This document shows, piece after piece, positions 30,661 to 38,104 of a stretch of 41,223 nt of DNA. How positions within the stretch are numbered: the stretch's first letter is position 1; each line of letters opens with the position of its first letter. The DNA is taken from NCBI GenBank assembly GCA_022795855.1, contig JAAWHL010000015.1:1-41223 (forward strand), read 5' to 3'. The position numbers were made by a program, and so were the translations under genes. Under the pieces are notes generated by a model. That model saw only the letters and a list, made by a program, of their open reading frames with translations, had not been told where the DNA came from and searched no databases. This stretch comes from Lawsonibacter sp. GTDB taxonomy: Bacteria > Bacillota > Clostridia > Oscillospirales > Oscillospiraceae.

Positions 30661-30935
30661 CGGCGGGGCGGGACAGAGCCCGCCCCCTACATGGTGCGGC
30701 CATCACCGCGGGGCGATATCCTGGGGGCGCGCAATGTGCACCTCTGCGCCGGCGGACGAAACAAACAAGGAACCCGCCGGTGTGGAAAACAATACGGCGG
30801 GGCGGGACAGAGCCCGCCCCCTACCCGGTGCGGCCATCACCGCGGGGCGATATCCTGGGGGCGAACAGTGTGCGCCTCTACGCCGCCGGACGAAAAGGAA
30901 CGAAAGAACCCGCCGCTGGTGCGGGCAAAGCGGCA
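30661..30935. repeat. Tandem direct repeat, about 134-bp unit, two copies
   Basis: The units start at 30661 and 30795, each with CGGCGGGGCGGGACAGAGCC and then GTGCGGCCATCACCGCGGGG. The later half diverges slightly (CGCAATGTGCACC against AACAGTGTGCGCC). Each unit contains the hairpin GGGGCGGG-ACAGAG-CCCGCCCC. Frames are open across parts of it, but none has a ribosome binding site or keeps frame between units, so it is called non-coding. Confidence 0.85.
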
Positions 30936-30945
30936 AAACAGCAAA

Positions 30946-30978
30946 ACGCTCTCATCCCCAGAGCCGAGACGAGAGCGT
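30946..30978 (-). terminator. Terminator after mgsA
   Basis: On the minus strand ACGCTCTC and GAGAGCGT pair around a 17-base loop, followed by TTTGCTGTTTT. It starts 26 bases after the mgsA stop codon. The long loop makes the call moderate. Confidence 0.6.
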
Positions 30979-31003
30979 CTGAAATCCCTTCCGGGAAGGG
31001 GCG

Positions 31004-31420
31004 TTACACAGCGAAGGGCACCCGGTTGGGATTCATGGCCTCGCGCCAGTCCAGGTCGCCCCGGGCCAAGCCGTGGATCAGCAGCTCGGCGGTGGCCACG
31101 TTGCTGGCGAAGGGGACGGAGTGCTGGTCGCACAGGCGCATAATCTCCAGCGCCTCGGCGTTGAGCTCCTCGTCCAGGGGGTAGTTGAAGAACAGAACCA
31201 TGTCAATCTCATTGTAAGAGATGCGCTGGCCAATCTGCTCAATGCCGCCGTGCTCGTGGGAGAGGAACAGGTTCACCGGCAGGCCGGTGGCATCCGCCAC
31301 CATGCGCCCGGTGCTGTTGGTGGCGCAGACGGTGTGCTTGGAGAGCACGCCGCAGTAGGCAGTGCAGAATTGAACCATAAGCTCCTTTTTGCGGTCATGG
31401 CTCATCAGGGCGATATTCAT
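31004..31420 (-). CDS. mgsA: Methylglyoxal synthase
   Basis: 138-residue cytoplasmic enzyme that converts dihydroxyacetone phosphate to methylglyoxal and phosphate, a bypass of lower glycolysis. It starts MNIALMSHDRKKELMVQF, the family's typical SHD/K entry. ATNSTGRMV provides the phosphate-binding loop, and LSHEHGGIEQIGQRI and VLFFNYPLDE follow at the expected places. The glycine-aspartate pair of the E. coli GGDQQ motif reads GGIEQ here, a substitution worth noting for activity. The ATG at 31420 follows AAGGAGG. It is 24 bases downstream of the MinD-like gene and ends the leftward run. Confidence 0.88.
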   Translation of the reverse strand: MNIALMSHDRKKELMVQFCTAYCGVLSKHTVCATNSTGRMVADATGLPVNLFLSHEHGGIEQIGQRISYNEIDMVLFFNYPLDEELNAEALEIMRLCDQHSVPFASNVATAELLIHGLARGDLDWREAMNPNRVPFAV

Positions 31421-31444
31421 GGTGTCGAACCTCCTTGCTTGCTG

Positions 31445-32188
31445 TCAAAAAACTCGGCGGATGCGCATGACAGGGACATGCTGGCCGTCCAGGCGGCGGG
31501 CGATATTGCCGCAGGCGTCGGCGGCTCCCGGCCGTCCGCCGGGGAGCAGGGGCTGGCCCAGGTTGGCGTTGAGAATGACCCGGGGGTCCTCGGGCACCAC
31601 GCCGATGAGGGGCAGCCCGGCGGCGTCCATGGCGTCGTCAATGGTGGTCCGCAGGCGGCGGAGCAGCCTGGGCTGGACGCGGTTCATGACCAGATGAATC
31701 TGGCGCAGCCCCTCCAGCTCCTCCACGGTCCGCTGGGCGTCCCGCAGGGCGGAGGCGTCGCTTGTGGAGACCACCAGCGCCCGGTCGGCCCCGGCCGCGG
31801 CCAGACGGAACCCCGCCCCCAGCCCGGCGGGGGAGTCTATCAGCACATAGTCATAATAGGAGCGGGCGGTGTCCATCAGGGCGCACACCTGGTCCTGTGT
31901 GAGGTCGGGCGGGAGGGTCATCGGCGCGGTGAGCAGGGCCAGGTTGGGGAGCAGCGGATGGGCCACGGCCGCCCGGGACAGGGGGCAGCGCCCCTGTGCC
32001 GCGTCGGTGAAATCCATCAGCGCCCGGTCGCTGAGCCCCAGGGAGAGGTCCAGATTGCGCAGGCCGATGTCCATATCAATGCACAGCACCGTCCGGCCCA
32101 GCAGGGACAGGGCGGCGCCGACGCCCCCGGTGACGGAGGTCTTGCCTGTGCCCCCTTTGCCGGAGGTGACGGCAATGGTGATTCCCAT
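31445..32188 (-). CDS. MinD/ParA family ATPase
   Basis: 247-residue deviant Walker ATPase. The P-loop SGKGGTGKTS has Lys11 and Lys16, and CIDMDIGLRNLDLSLGL follows at 39-55, which is MinD-like. DYVLIDSPAGL is the Walker B region. The C-terminus lacks an obvious membrane-targeting amphipathic helix of the MinD type; it ends PVMRIRRVF, which is short but basic and hydrophobic. No MinC or MinE gene adjoins it, so a role in septum placement is not established; FlhG- or Soj-like functions are alternatives. The ATG at 32188 follows GGTGGGAATC. It has its own promoter and is co-transcribed with mgsA. Confidence 0.78.
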   Translation of the reverse strand: MGITIAVTSGKGGTGKTSVTGGVGAALSLLGRTVLCIDMDIGLRNLDLSLGLSDRALMDFTDAAQGRCPLSRAAVAHPLLPNLALLTAPMTLPPDLTQDQVCALMDTARSYYDYVLIDSPAGLGAGFRLAAAGADRALVVSTSDASALRDAQRTVEELEGLRQIHLVMNRVQPRLLRRLRTTIDDAMDAAGLPLIGVVPEDPRVILNANLGQPLLPGGRPGAADACGNIARRLDGQHVPVMRIRRVF

Positions 32189-32213
32189 TTTGATTCCCAC
32201 CTCACCAACTAAA

Positions 32214-32278
32214 AGTTTATCACAAATCCTGGTGCCGTCAATGGTTTTGTGAAATTTTCCGGGAAAAATTTTCACAAA
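32214..32278 (-). promoter_or_regulatory. Promoter and upstream dyad of the minD-like gene
   Basis: On the minus strand -35 TTGACG (32241-32236), 16 bases, -10 TAAACT (32219-32214). Just upstream of the -35 is a long near-perfect inverted repeat (32246-32278) with arms TTTGTGAAATTTTC and GAAAAATTTTCACAAA (one-base offsets). It might bind a regulator or end the rsmG transcript. Confidence 0.65.
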
Positions 32279-32299
32279 GCCCCTCAAAAGGAAAATATT

Positions 32300-33025
32300 T
32301 CAAGCTCTCTCCCACAGGGGCGCTTTCTGAATCCTGGCCCAGCGCCGGGGATAGCCCGGAGGGGTGGGGGAGACCTTGCGGATGACCACCAGCCGGTGGA
32401 CCACCTCCGTGCCCGGGATGGGGTAGTCCTCCTGCCGCTCCAGCTCCCCTCCCAGCAGGGCGGCGGCGTGCCGGGCCTCCTCGGCCTCCGGCCCGCTGTC
32501 CACGCTCTTCATGGCCAGGAAGGCCCCGCCCACCTTGACATAGGGCAGGCACAGCTCGCACAGCACCCCCAGCCGGGCCACCGCCCGGGCGGACGCAAAG
32601 TCGAAGGCCTCCCGGTACTCCGGATCCCGCCCCAGCTCCTCCGCCCGGGCGCGGACGGTGCGCACCCCCTTCAGGCCCAGCGCGCCGCCCGCCTCCTCCA
32701 GCCAGCCCAGCCGCTTCTCCAGGCTGTCCAGCAGGGTCACCTCCAGGGAGGACTCCAGTATCTTCAGGGCCATCCCCGGAAAGCCCGCCCCGGTGCCCAC
32801 GTCAATCAGGGTCCTGCCCCGGAAATCGCAGAAGCGCAGCAGCGCCGCGCAGTCCAGCATGTGCAGCCGGGCCGCGTCCTCCGGCTCCCGGATGGCGGTC
32901 AGGTTCATGACCCGGTTCTTCTCCAGCAGCAGGCGGCCGAACCGGGCCAGCTGCTCCGGGGCGTTCTCCGCGGCCCGCCCGGCCAGGCCCAGCTCCTCCA
33001 GCCCCTGGGAAATGATGGATTCCAT
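32300..33025 (-). CDS. rsmG: 16S rRNA (guanine-527-N7) methyltransferase
   Basis: 241-residue SAM-dependent enzyme methylating G527 of 16S rRNA (loss gives low-level streptomycin resistance in other bacteria). The SAM motif is LIDVGTGAGFPG near residue 75, preceded by MNLTAIREPEDAARLHMLDC, the standard GidB entry. VTLLDSLEKRLGWLE and FDFASARAVARL follow. The ATG at 33025 follows GGGAGGCGG. In Firmicutes rsmG usually sits beside noc and parAB near the origin. Here it lies in the same leftward run but is separated from noc by four genes. Confidence 0.93.
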   Translation of the reverse strand: MESIISQGLEELGLAGRAAENAPEQLARFGRLLLEKNRVMNLTAIREPEDAARLHMLDCAALLRFCDFRGRTLIDVGTGAGFPGMALKILESSLEVTLLDSLEKRLGWLEEAGGALGLKGVRTVRARAEELGRDPEYREAFDFASARAVARLGVLCELCLPYVKVGGAFLAMKSVDSGPEAEEARHAAALLGGELERQEDYPIPGTEVVHRLVVIRKVSPTPPGYPRRWARIQKAPLWERA

Positions 33026-33041
33026 ACCGTTCCGCCTCCCG

Positions 33042-33395
33042 TCAGCCGCCAAAGTTGGACAGCAGCCCCGCCACGCCGAGGGGCAGGCTGTACAGCGCCG
33101 CCCCCCAGCACAGCGCCGCCAGCAGAAGGGCCGCGCCCTTCCCGGGCCGGCCGGTGGTGCGCCAGCTGAGCAGGCTGACGGCCCCCAGCCCCGCCAGCCC
33201 GGGGACGGCCAGCAGGGGGGCCAGGTTGTACAGCCCGGTCCCGGTGAAGTAGAAGTAGGTGCTCAGCCCCACCAGGATGACCATGTATACCAGCCCGATC
33301 CAGGCCATGGCCCGTTTGACTGGGGTGGCGGGGGTGTAGGGCTCCGGGGCCTGGGGCGCTTCTTCCTCCCTGCGGAGGGGGTCTCTCTCAGACAT
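33042..33395 (-). CDS. Small membrane protein, unknown
   Basis: 117 residues. An acidic, proline-rich cytoplasmic N-terminus (about 1-28) precedes three hydrophobic segments (about 30-50, 55-75 and 88-110). No motif identifies a family. The ATG at 33395 follows AAAGGAG. An in-frame extension to 33533 would run through a dispersed repeat copy and is rejected. It ends 16 bases before rsmG, so both are probably read together. The repeat copy lies between it and mscL. Confidence 0.72.
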   Translation of the reverse strand: MSERDPLRREEEAPQAPEPYTPATPVKRAMAWIGLVYMVILVGLSTYFYFTGTGLYNLAPLLAVPGLAGLGAVSLLSWRTTGRPGKGAALLLAALCWGAALYSLPLGVAGLLSNFGG

Positions 33396-33416
33396 GGGAT
33401 TCTCCTTTTCTTTTCG

Positions 33417-33574
33417 GGGCCTGTTTAATCGCTCGGGGCGTGCCGGGCGGCAGGGGATTTTCTGCCGGGCAGGGCAGGCTCCCGCGGGGATCCCCGGCAG
33501 GTTCCGGGGAAATTCCGCGCGGCATGGCGGCAAAGGGCCCGCCGGTGGGATGGGAGCTGCCGGGCAGGCGCTCA
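33417..33574 (-). repeat. 3'-end repeat, copy 4 (diverged)
   Basis: The plus-strand left end is GGGGCCTGTTTAATCG. On the minus strand the other end reads TGAGCGCCTG and then CCGGCGGGCCCTTTGCCGCC, as in copy 2. It is more GC-rich and diverged than copies 2 and 3, but blocks and order agree. The mscL stop codon (33572-33574) is the first triplet of the repeat end. Confidence 0.6.
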
Positions 33575-33970
33575 GGGCCGGCCGCGCTCCTTTAGCAGAT
33601 CGCGGATCTCGGTGAGCAGCTTCTCCTCAGGGGAGGGCTCCGGGGGCGCGGCGGGGGCGGCGGGCCCCTCCTTTTTGCGGCGGAGCTTGTTGACGCCCTT
33701 CACCATGCAGAACACCACCAGCGCCATCACCAGGAAGTTCAAAACCGCCTGAATGAAGCTGCCGTAGGGAATCACCGCGCTCCCCAGCCGGAGGGTCAGG
33801 CTGGCAAAGGAGATGCTGCCGGTGAAAATCCCCAGCACGGGCATGATGATGTCGTTAATCAGGGAGGTGGTGATGGCGCCGAAGGCCCCGCCGATGATGA
33901 CCCCCACCGCCAGGTCCATCACATTGCCCCGCACGGCGAAATCCCGGAACTCCTGAAGGAATTTTTTCAT
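33572..33970 (-). CDS. mscL: Large-conductance mechanosensitive channel
   Basis: 132-residue inner-membrane channel that opens under osmotic downshock. The N-terminal helix and TM1 are [26 protein letters not shown], the strongest MscL signature. TM2 is at about residues 72-95 ([21 protein letters not shown]). A charged tail [16 protein letters not shown] forms the cytoplasmic helix bundle. Length is normal. The ATG at 33970 follows GGGGGCC, 11 bases after the serS stop, so it is read with serS. Its stop codon coincides with the end of a dispersed repeat. Confidence 0.93.
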   Translation of the reverse strand: MKKFLQEFRDFAVRGNVMDLAVGVIIGGAFGAITTSLINDIIMPVLGIFTGSISFASLTLRLGSAVIPYGSFIQAVLNFLVMALVVFCMVKGVNKLRRKKEGPAAPAAPPEPSPEEKLLTEIRDLLKERGRP

Positions 33971-33981
33971 GGCGGCCCCCG

Positions 33982-35283
33982 TTACTTCTTGGGGACCATG
34001 CGCTCCAGGCCGCCCATGTAGGGCCGGAGCACCGGGGGGATGACCACGCTGCCGTCGGCCTGGAGGTTGTTCTCCAGAAAGGCGATGAGCATCCGGGGCG
34101 GGGCCACCACGGTGTTGTTCAGGGTGTGGGGCAGATAGGTGCCCTTTTCCCCCTTTACCCGCATCTTCAGGCGGCGGGCCTGGGCGTCCCCCAGGTTGGA
34201 GCAGGAGCACACCTCGAAATACTTCTGCTGCCGGGGGGACCAGGCCTCAATGTCGCAGGACTTCACCTTCAGGTCGGCCAGGTCGCCGGAGCAGCACTCC
34301 AGCTGGCGCACCGGGATGTCCAGGGAGCGGAACAGCTCCACGCTGTAGCGCCACATCTTCTCGTACCACTCCATGGAGTCCTCGGGGCGGCAGACCACAA
34401 TCATCTCCTGCTTTTCAAACTGGTGAATGCGGTAGACCCCCCGCTCCTCAATGCCGTGGGCCCCCTTTTCCTTCCGGAAGCAGGGGGAATAGGAGGTCAG
34501 CGTCTGGGGCAGGCTGTCCTCGGGGATCATCTGGTCGATGAACTTGCCGATCATGGAGTGCTCGCTGGTGCCGATGAGGTACAGGTCCTCCCCCTCGATC
34601 TTGTACATCATGGCCTCCATGTCCGTCTGGGACATGACCCCCTCCACCACGTTGCCGTGGATCATGAAGGGGGGGATGCAGAAGGTGAAGCCCTTGCCGA
34701 TCATAAAGTCCCGGGCGTAGGCCAGCACCGCCTCGTGCAGGCGGGCCACGTCCCCCATCAGGTAGTAAAACCCGCTGCCCGACACCCGGCCGGCCGCGTC
34801 CATGTCCACCCCGCAGAAGCGCTCCATAATTTCGGTGTGGTAGGGGATTTCAAACCCGGGGGCCGCAGGCTCGCCGAACCGCTCCACCTCCACGTTGGCG
34901 CTGTCGTCGGGGCCGATGGGCACCGAGGGGTCGATGATGTTGGGAATGACCAGCATGATTTTCCGGATCTGCCCGGCCAGCTCCCCCTCCAGCGCCTCCA
35001 GCTCGGCCAGCCGGTCGGCGTTGGCCTTCACCCTGGCCTTGGCCTGCTCCGCCTCCGCCAGCTTGGAGGGATCCTTTTTGGCCTGGCCCATCAGGATACC
35101 CACCTGCTTGCTCAGGCTGTTCCGGGCGGCCCGGAGCTCGTTGGCCTCGGACACGGCGGCGCGGTTTTTCGCGTCCAGCTCCAGCACCTGGTCCACCAGG
35201 GGCAGCTTGGCCTCCTGGAACTTCTTTTTGATGTTCTCCTTGACCAGCTCGGGGTTCTCCCGAATCAATTTGATGTCGAGCAT
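33982..35283 (-). CDS. serS: Seryl-tRNA synthetase
   Basis: 433-residue class II synthetase. The N-terminal long coiled-coil arm (about 30-100) binds the tRNA-Ser variable loop. Class II motif 2 [26 protein letters not shown] is near residue 260, and motif 3 ends with [14 protein letters not shown]. It starts [20 protein letters not shown], the usual SerRS beginning, behind AAGGAGAG. No T-box leader was found in the 188 bases upstream; that gap instead contains a parS site and a deleted repeat copy. Confidence 0.96.
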   Translation of the reverse strand: MLDIKLIRENPELVKENIKKKFQEAKLPLVDQVLELDAKNRAAVSEANELRAARNSLSKQVGILMGQAKKDPSKLAEAEQAKARVKANADRLAELEALEGELAGQIRKIMLVIPNIIDPSVPIGPDDSANVEVERFGEPAAPGFEIPYHTEIMERFCGVDMDAAGRVSGSGFYYLMGDVARLHEAVLAYARDFMIGKGFTFCIPPFMIHGNVVEGVMSQTDMEAMMYKIEGEDLYLIGTSEHSMIGKFIDQMIPEDSLPQTLTSYSPCFRKEKGAHGIEERGVYRIHQFEKQEMIVVCRPEDSMEWYEKMWRYSVELFRSLDIPVRQLECCSGDLADLKVKSCDIEAWSPRQQKYFEVCSCSNLGDAQARRLKMRVKGEKGTYLPHTLNNTVVAPPRMLIAFLENNLQADGSVVIPPVLRPYMGGLERMVPKK

Positions 35284-35331
35284 ATTCTTTCTCTCCTTAA
35301 AATGTAGGTTGGGCGCGGTTGGGGCGGGGAA

Positions 35332-35347
35332 TGTTTCACGTGAAACG
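35332..35347. promoter_or_regulatory. parS site, one mismatch
   Basis: TGTTTCACGTGAAACG matches the 16-base parS consensus TGTTTCACGTGAAACA except at the last base. It lies between serS and the gene after parB. Confidence 0.9.
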
Positions 35348-35379
35348 CCGCCGGGGCCGCGCCGGAGCCCCCGGGGCCG

Positions 35380-35474
35380 GGGCCTGTTTGAACATTATCA
35401 ATCGAAAAACCGGCCTCGTCCGGCAGCAAAAGCCTCCGCGTTTGGTCCTATTTCCATTTTTCAAACAGGGCCTA
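35380..35474 (+). repeat. 3'-end repeat, copy 5 (internally deleted)
   Basis: 95 bp. The left end is GGGCCTGTTTGAAC, the right end TTTTTCAAACAGGGCCTA. These ends form a nearly perfect terminal inverted repeat. Compared with copy 2 about 70 interior bases are missing between ATTATCAAT and CGAAAA. The last three bases, read on the minus strand, are the TAG stop codon of the adjoining gene. Confidence 0.85.
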
Positions 35475-36050
35475 GTAGAGCCTGTCCCAAATCTCCCGAT
35501 ACCGGTCGTAGGGGGAGAACCGGTCGTTGTCCGTGGTGCTCTCCCGGGGGAGCGCGTCTCCCAGGCCCTGGCTCTGAAGGGACTCGATCAGCTGCCGGCA
35601 CAGGGCGTACCGCCCCCGGACAAAGGCCTCGTCAATCTGCCAGAACAGGTCCATGGCCCGGACGGTGCGGCCCAGCTCCTCCTGAAGCCGGGCGGCCTCC
35701 CGGGCCTGGCTGTCCGCCTGGGCCCGCAGGTCCTCCAGCTGGGCCTCCAGGCCGTCCACCCGGGCCAGCAGGTCGGTTTTGTCCTGGTAGAGCCGCTCCA
35801 CCGACTGCATGGCGGACACCGAGTCCCGCAGGCCGGTGATGGTCTGGGTCAGGTCGTTGATGCTCTCCTCGTTCTGCCGCCGCTCCATCAGAAGGGTGAG
35901 CAGCATCAGGGCGAGGGCGGCCAGGAACAGCATGAAAATATAAATCACCACGGACTGCCGCCGGCGGCGCTGCTGGCTGGCCCGGCGGCGCTCGCTCTCC
36001 CGGCTGGCGGGGGCGGGCTGGGCCTCGCGGCCCAGGGAGGGGTCATCCAT
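35472..36050 (-). CDS. Membrane-anchored coiled-coil protein after parB
   Basis: 192-residue protein. A basic cytoplasmic N-terminus (RRRASQQRRRRQ) precedes one transmembrane helix (about residues 34-56). A predicted coiled coil follows (about 60-130, with heptad-like LARVDGLEAQLEDLRAQ), then a short C-terminal domain ending YREIWDRLY. I recognise no family. Its ATG at 36050 overlaps the end of parB by eight bases, so it is coupled to the chromosome segregation operon and may act at the membrane with ParB or the division machinery (inference). Its TAG stop codon lies in the end of a repeat, so the C-terminus may have been altered by insertion. Confidence 0.75.
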   Translation of the reverse strand: MDDPSLGREAQPAPASRESERRRASQQRRRRQSVVIYIFMLFLAALALMLLTLLMERRQNEESINDLTQTITGLRDSVSAMQSVERLYQDKTDLLARVDGLEAQLEDLRAQADSQAREAARLQEELGRTVRAMDLFWQIDEAFVRGRYALCRQLIESLQSQGLGDALPRESTTDNDRFSPYDRYREIWDRLY

Positions 36051-36936
36051 GGCGGGGCGCACCCCCTCCGGTCAGCGTGTCCAGGGCGTCCAGCAGGCCC
36101 TCAAGGTCCTGGGCGCTGTAGTATTCCAGCTCGATACGGCCCTTCTCGCCCCGGTCCGCAATCTTCACCTTCCGGCCCAGGCGGCCGGAGAGCTTCTTCT
36201 CCGCCTCGCCCAGGTAGAAGGCCAGCTCGTCCCGCTGCTCCCTGGGCCGGGCCTTTTTCTCCCGCTGGAGGGCCTTGACCAGTGCCTCGGTCTGCCGGAC
36301 CGAGAGCTGCTGGGACACCACCTGCTTTGCCGCCTGGACCTGGAGCTGGGGGGAGGGGAGGGCCAGCAGGGCCCGGGCGTGGCCGGCGGAGAGGGTCCCT
36401 GCCTCCACCAGGGCCATCACCTCCTGGGGCAGGGCCAGCAGGCGCAGGGTGTTGGTGACGGCGGGGCGGGATTTCCCCATGCGCTCGGCCACCTGCTCCT
36501 GGGTCAGGCCGTACTCCTCCATCAGCACCCGGTAGCCCCGGGCCTCCTCGGCGGGGTTCAGGTCCTCCCGCTGGAGGTTCTCAATCAGGCCCAGCTCCAT
36601 AACCTTGCGGTCGTCGGCCTCGATGATGATGGCGGGCACCTCGTCCAGGCCGGCCAGCTTGGCGGCGCGCCAGCGCCGCTCCCCGGCAATAATCTGATAG
36701 TAGCCGCTGGGCAGGCGGCGCACCGTCAGCGGCTGGAGAATGCCGTGGAGGCGGATGGACTGGGCCAGATCCTCCAGGGCGGCGGGGTCAAAGCTCTTCC
36801 GGGGCTGGTTCAGGCCGGGCTCCACCTGGGAGACGGGCAGGGTCACCCCGCCGCTCTCCTGGGTCTGGATGCCCGGGTCGCCCAGCAGGGAGTTCAAGCC
36901 CCGTCCCAGGCCCAGTTCGGTTTTTCGTTTTGGCAT
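36043..36936 (-). CDS. parB: Chromosome partitioning protein ParB (Spo0J)
   Basis: 297-residue CTP-dependent DNA clamp that loads at parS. The N-terminus GLGRGLNSLLG is typical of chromosomal ParB and contacts ParA. The ParB/Srx CTPase domain includes NQPRKSF, LAQSIRLHGILQPL and the GERRWRAAKLAG motif. ENLQREDLNPAEEA and the HTH QEQVAERMGKSRPAVTNTLRL follow. The C-terminal domain dimerises. The ATG at 36936 follows GAGGTG. It lies eight bases after the parA stop. Two parS sites occur within 1.7 kb. Confidence 0.95.
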   Translation of the reverse strand: MPKRKTELGLGRGLNSLLGDPGIQTQESGGVTLPVSQVEPGLNQPRKSFDPAALEDLAQSIRLHGILQPLTVRRLPSGYYQIIAGERRWRAAKLAGLDEVPAIIIEADDRKVMELGLIENLQREDLNPAEEARGYRVLMEEYGLTQEQVAERMGKSRPAVTNTLRLLALPQEVMALVEAGTLSAGHARALLALPSPQLQVQAAKQVVSQQLSVRQTEALVKALQREKKARPREQRDELAFYLGEAEKKLSGRLGRKVKIADRGEKGRIELEYYSAQDLEGLLDALDTLTGGGAPRHG

Positions 36937-36944
36937 AATACACC

Positions 36945-37715
36945 TCAATTCACTGCGGAAGCGTGGGCGGCGTCCAGCTCGGCGGCCAAGGCGGCATAGG
37001 CCTCGGTCCCCCGGGAGAGGGGGTCGTAGGCCGAGACCGGCCTGCCGTGGCTGGGCGCCTCGGACAGCCGTACATTGCGGGGGATGACGGTGGCGTAGAC
37101 CTGGCCGGGGAAGTGGCGCTTGACCTCCTCCGCCACCTGGAGGGACAGGTTGGTGCGGCTGTCAAACATGGTCAGCAGCACCCCCTCCAGGGCCAGGGCG
37201 GGGTTCAGGGAGCGCTTCACCAGGCGCACCGTGGTCAGCAGGTCGCTCAGCCCCTCCAGGGCGTAGTACTCGCACTGCACCGGCACCAGCAGGGCGTCAG
37301 CGGCGCACAGGGCGTTTACCGTCAGCAGCTCCAGGGAGGGGGGGGAGTCGATAAAAATGTAGTCGTAGGCGGGGGAGAGGGCGGAGAGTACATTTTTCAG
37401 CAGATATTCCCGCTGGGGAAGGGCAATCATCTCCACCCCGGCGCCGGCCAGCGCCTTGTTGGAGGGGAGCACGTCCCCGTACCGGGTGGCCGCCACCGCC
37501 TTCAGGGGGTCCGCGCCGCTGACCAGGGCGTCGTACACGTTGGGCGAGGCGGCGTTTTTGTCCACTCCCATGCCCGAGGTGGCGTTGGCCTGGGGGTCGA
37601 AGTCGCACAGCAGCACCCGCTTCCCCAGGGCGGAGAGGGCGGCGGTGAGGTTGACGGCGGTGGTGGTTTTCCCAACCCCGCCCTTTTGGTTGACAACAGC
37701 GATGATCCGGGCCAT
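36945..37715 (-). CDS. parA: Chromosome partitioning ATPase ParA (Soj)
   Basis: 256-residue ParA-type ATPase. It has the deviant Walker A NQKGGVGKTTT (signature Lys11, catalytic Lys16), LCDFDPQANATSGMG (Walker A'), and YIFIDSPPSLELLT (Walker B). The C-terminal EAPSHGRPVSAYDPLSRG is the common Soj ending. Together with ParB it moves and segregates the origin region and influences DnaA. The ATG at 37715 follows AAGGGAGG, and a consensus promoter lies 50 bases upstream. It is transcribed with parB. Confidence 0.95.
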   Translation of the reverse strand: MARIIAVVNQKGGVGKTTTAVNLTAALSALGKRVLLCDFDPQANATSGMGVDKNAASPNVYDALVSGADPLKAVAATRYGDVLPSNKALAGAGVEMIALPQREYLLKNVLSALSPAYDYIFIDSPPSLELLTVNALCAADALLVPVQCEYYALEGLSDLLTTVRLVKRSLNPALALEGVLLTMFDSRTNLSLQVAEEVKRHFPGQVYATVIPRNVRLSEAPSHGRPVSAYDPLSRGTEAYAALAAELDAAHASAVN

Positions 37716-37764
37716 AGGGCGCCTCCCTTATGAGAATGGCAGAATCCAAGCTCTGCAAATACCC

Positions 37765-37793
37765 ATTATAGCAACCGCCTATCCGCTTTTCAA
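37765..37793 (-). promoter_or_regulatory. Promoter of the parAB operon
   Basis: -35 TTGAAA (37793-37788), 17 bases, -10 TATAAT (37770-37765) on the minus strand. Transcription would begin about 43 bases before the parA start. Confidence 0.9.
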
Positions 37794-37910
37794 CTATTTT
37801 TCCCGCTTTTCTCGGGAAGAAACCATTTTTGGCGGAAAAGCCAAAAAGGCCCCCGGCTTCCGCCGGGGGCGAGCGGGGGCAGCGGGGGACGGGCGGGGGG
37901 CTGGCGGCAG

Positions 37911-37926
37911 TGTTTCACGTGAAACA
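37911..37926. promoter_or_regulatory. parS site, perfect consensus
   Basis: TGTTTCACGTGAAACA, a perfect 16-base palindrome, in the 389-bp gap between parA and noc. The rest of the gap holds the parA promoter and a repeat copy. Confidence 0.96.
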
Positions 37927-37973
37927 TCTCCGGCGCGGGGAGAAGGCAAAGCGGCGAGGCAGGGGACGAAACC

Positions 37974-38102
37974 AAGGGCCGCCCCCCCGATGCCGCGTTC
38001 CGTTTTCCCGGAATACACAAAGCGCTCCTGCGAAAACCTGCCTGGCCCGGCGGGGAAATCCCCTGCCGCCCGATATGCTTCGGGATATCAAACAGGTTCC
38101 AA
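37974..38102 (+). repeat. 3'-end repeat, copy 6 (diverged)
   Basis: About 129 bp with the order of blocks found in the other copies: CCGCGTTCCGTTTTCCCGG, CTCCTGCGAAAA, GCCTGGCCCGGCGGGGAAAT and the end TATCAAACAGGTTCC. The right end finishes a few bases before the noc stop codon (38105-38107). The left limit is approximate. Confidence 0.65.
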
Positions 38103-38104
38103 AA

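Noticed and set aside
30558-31003. Several overlapping open frames across the tandem repeat tract
   Set aside because: All lack ribosome binding sites, are Arg/Pro-rich and change frame between repeat units, since 134 is not a multiple of three.
33395-33533. N-terminal extension of the small membrane protein gene
   Set aside because: It would run through the repeat copy, is Pro/Arg-rich without structure, and a good ribosome binding site serves the ATG at 33395.
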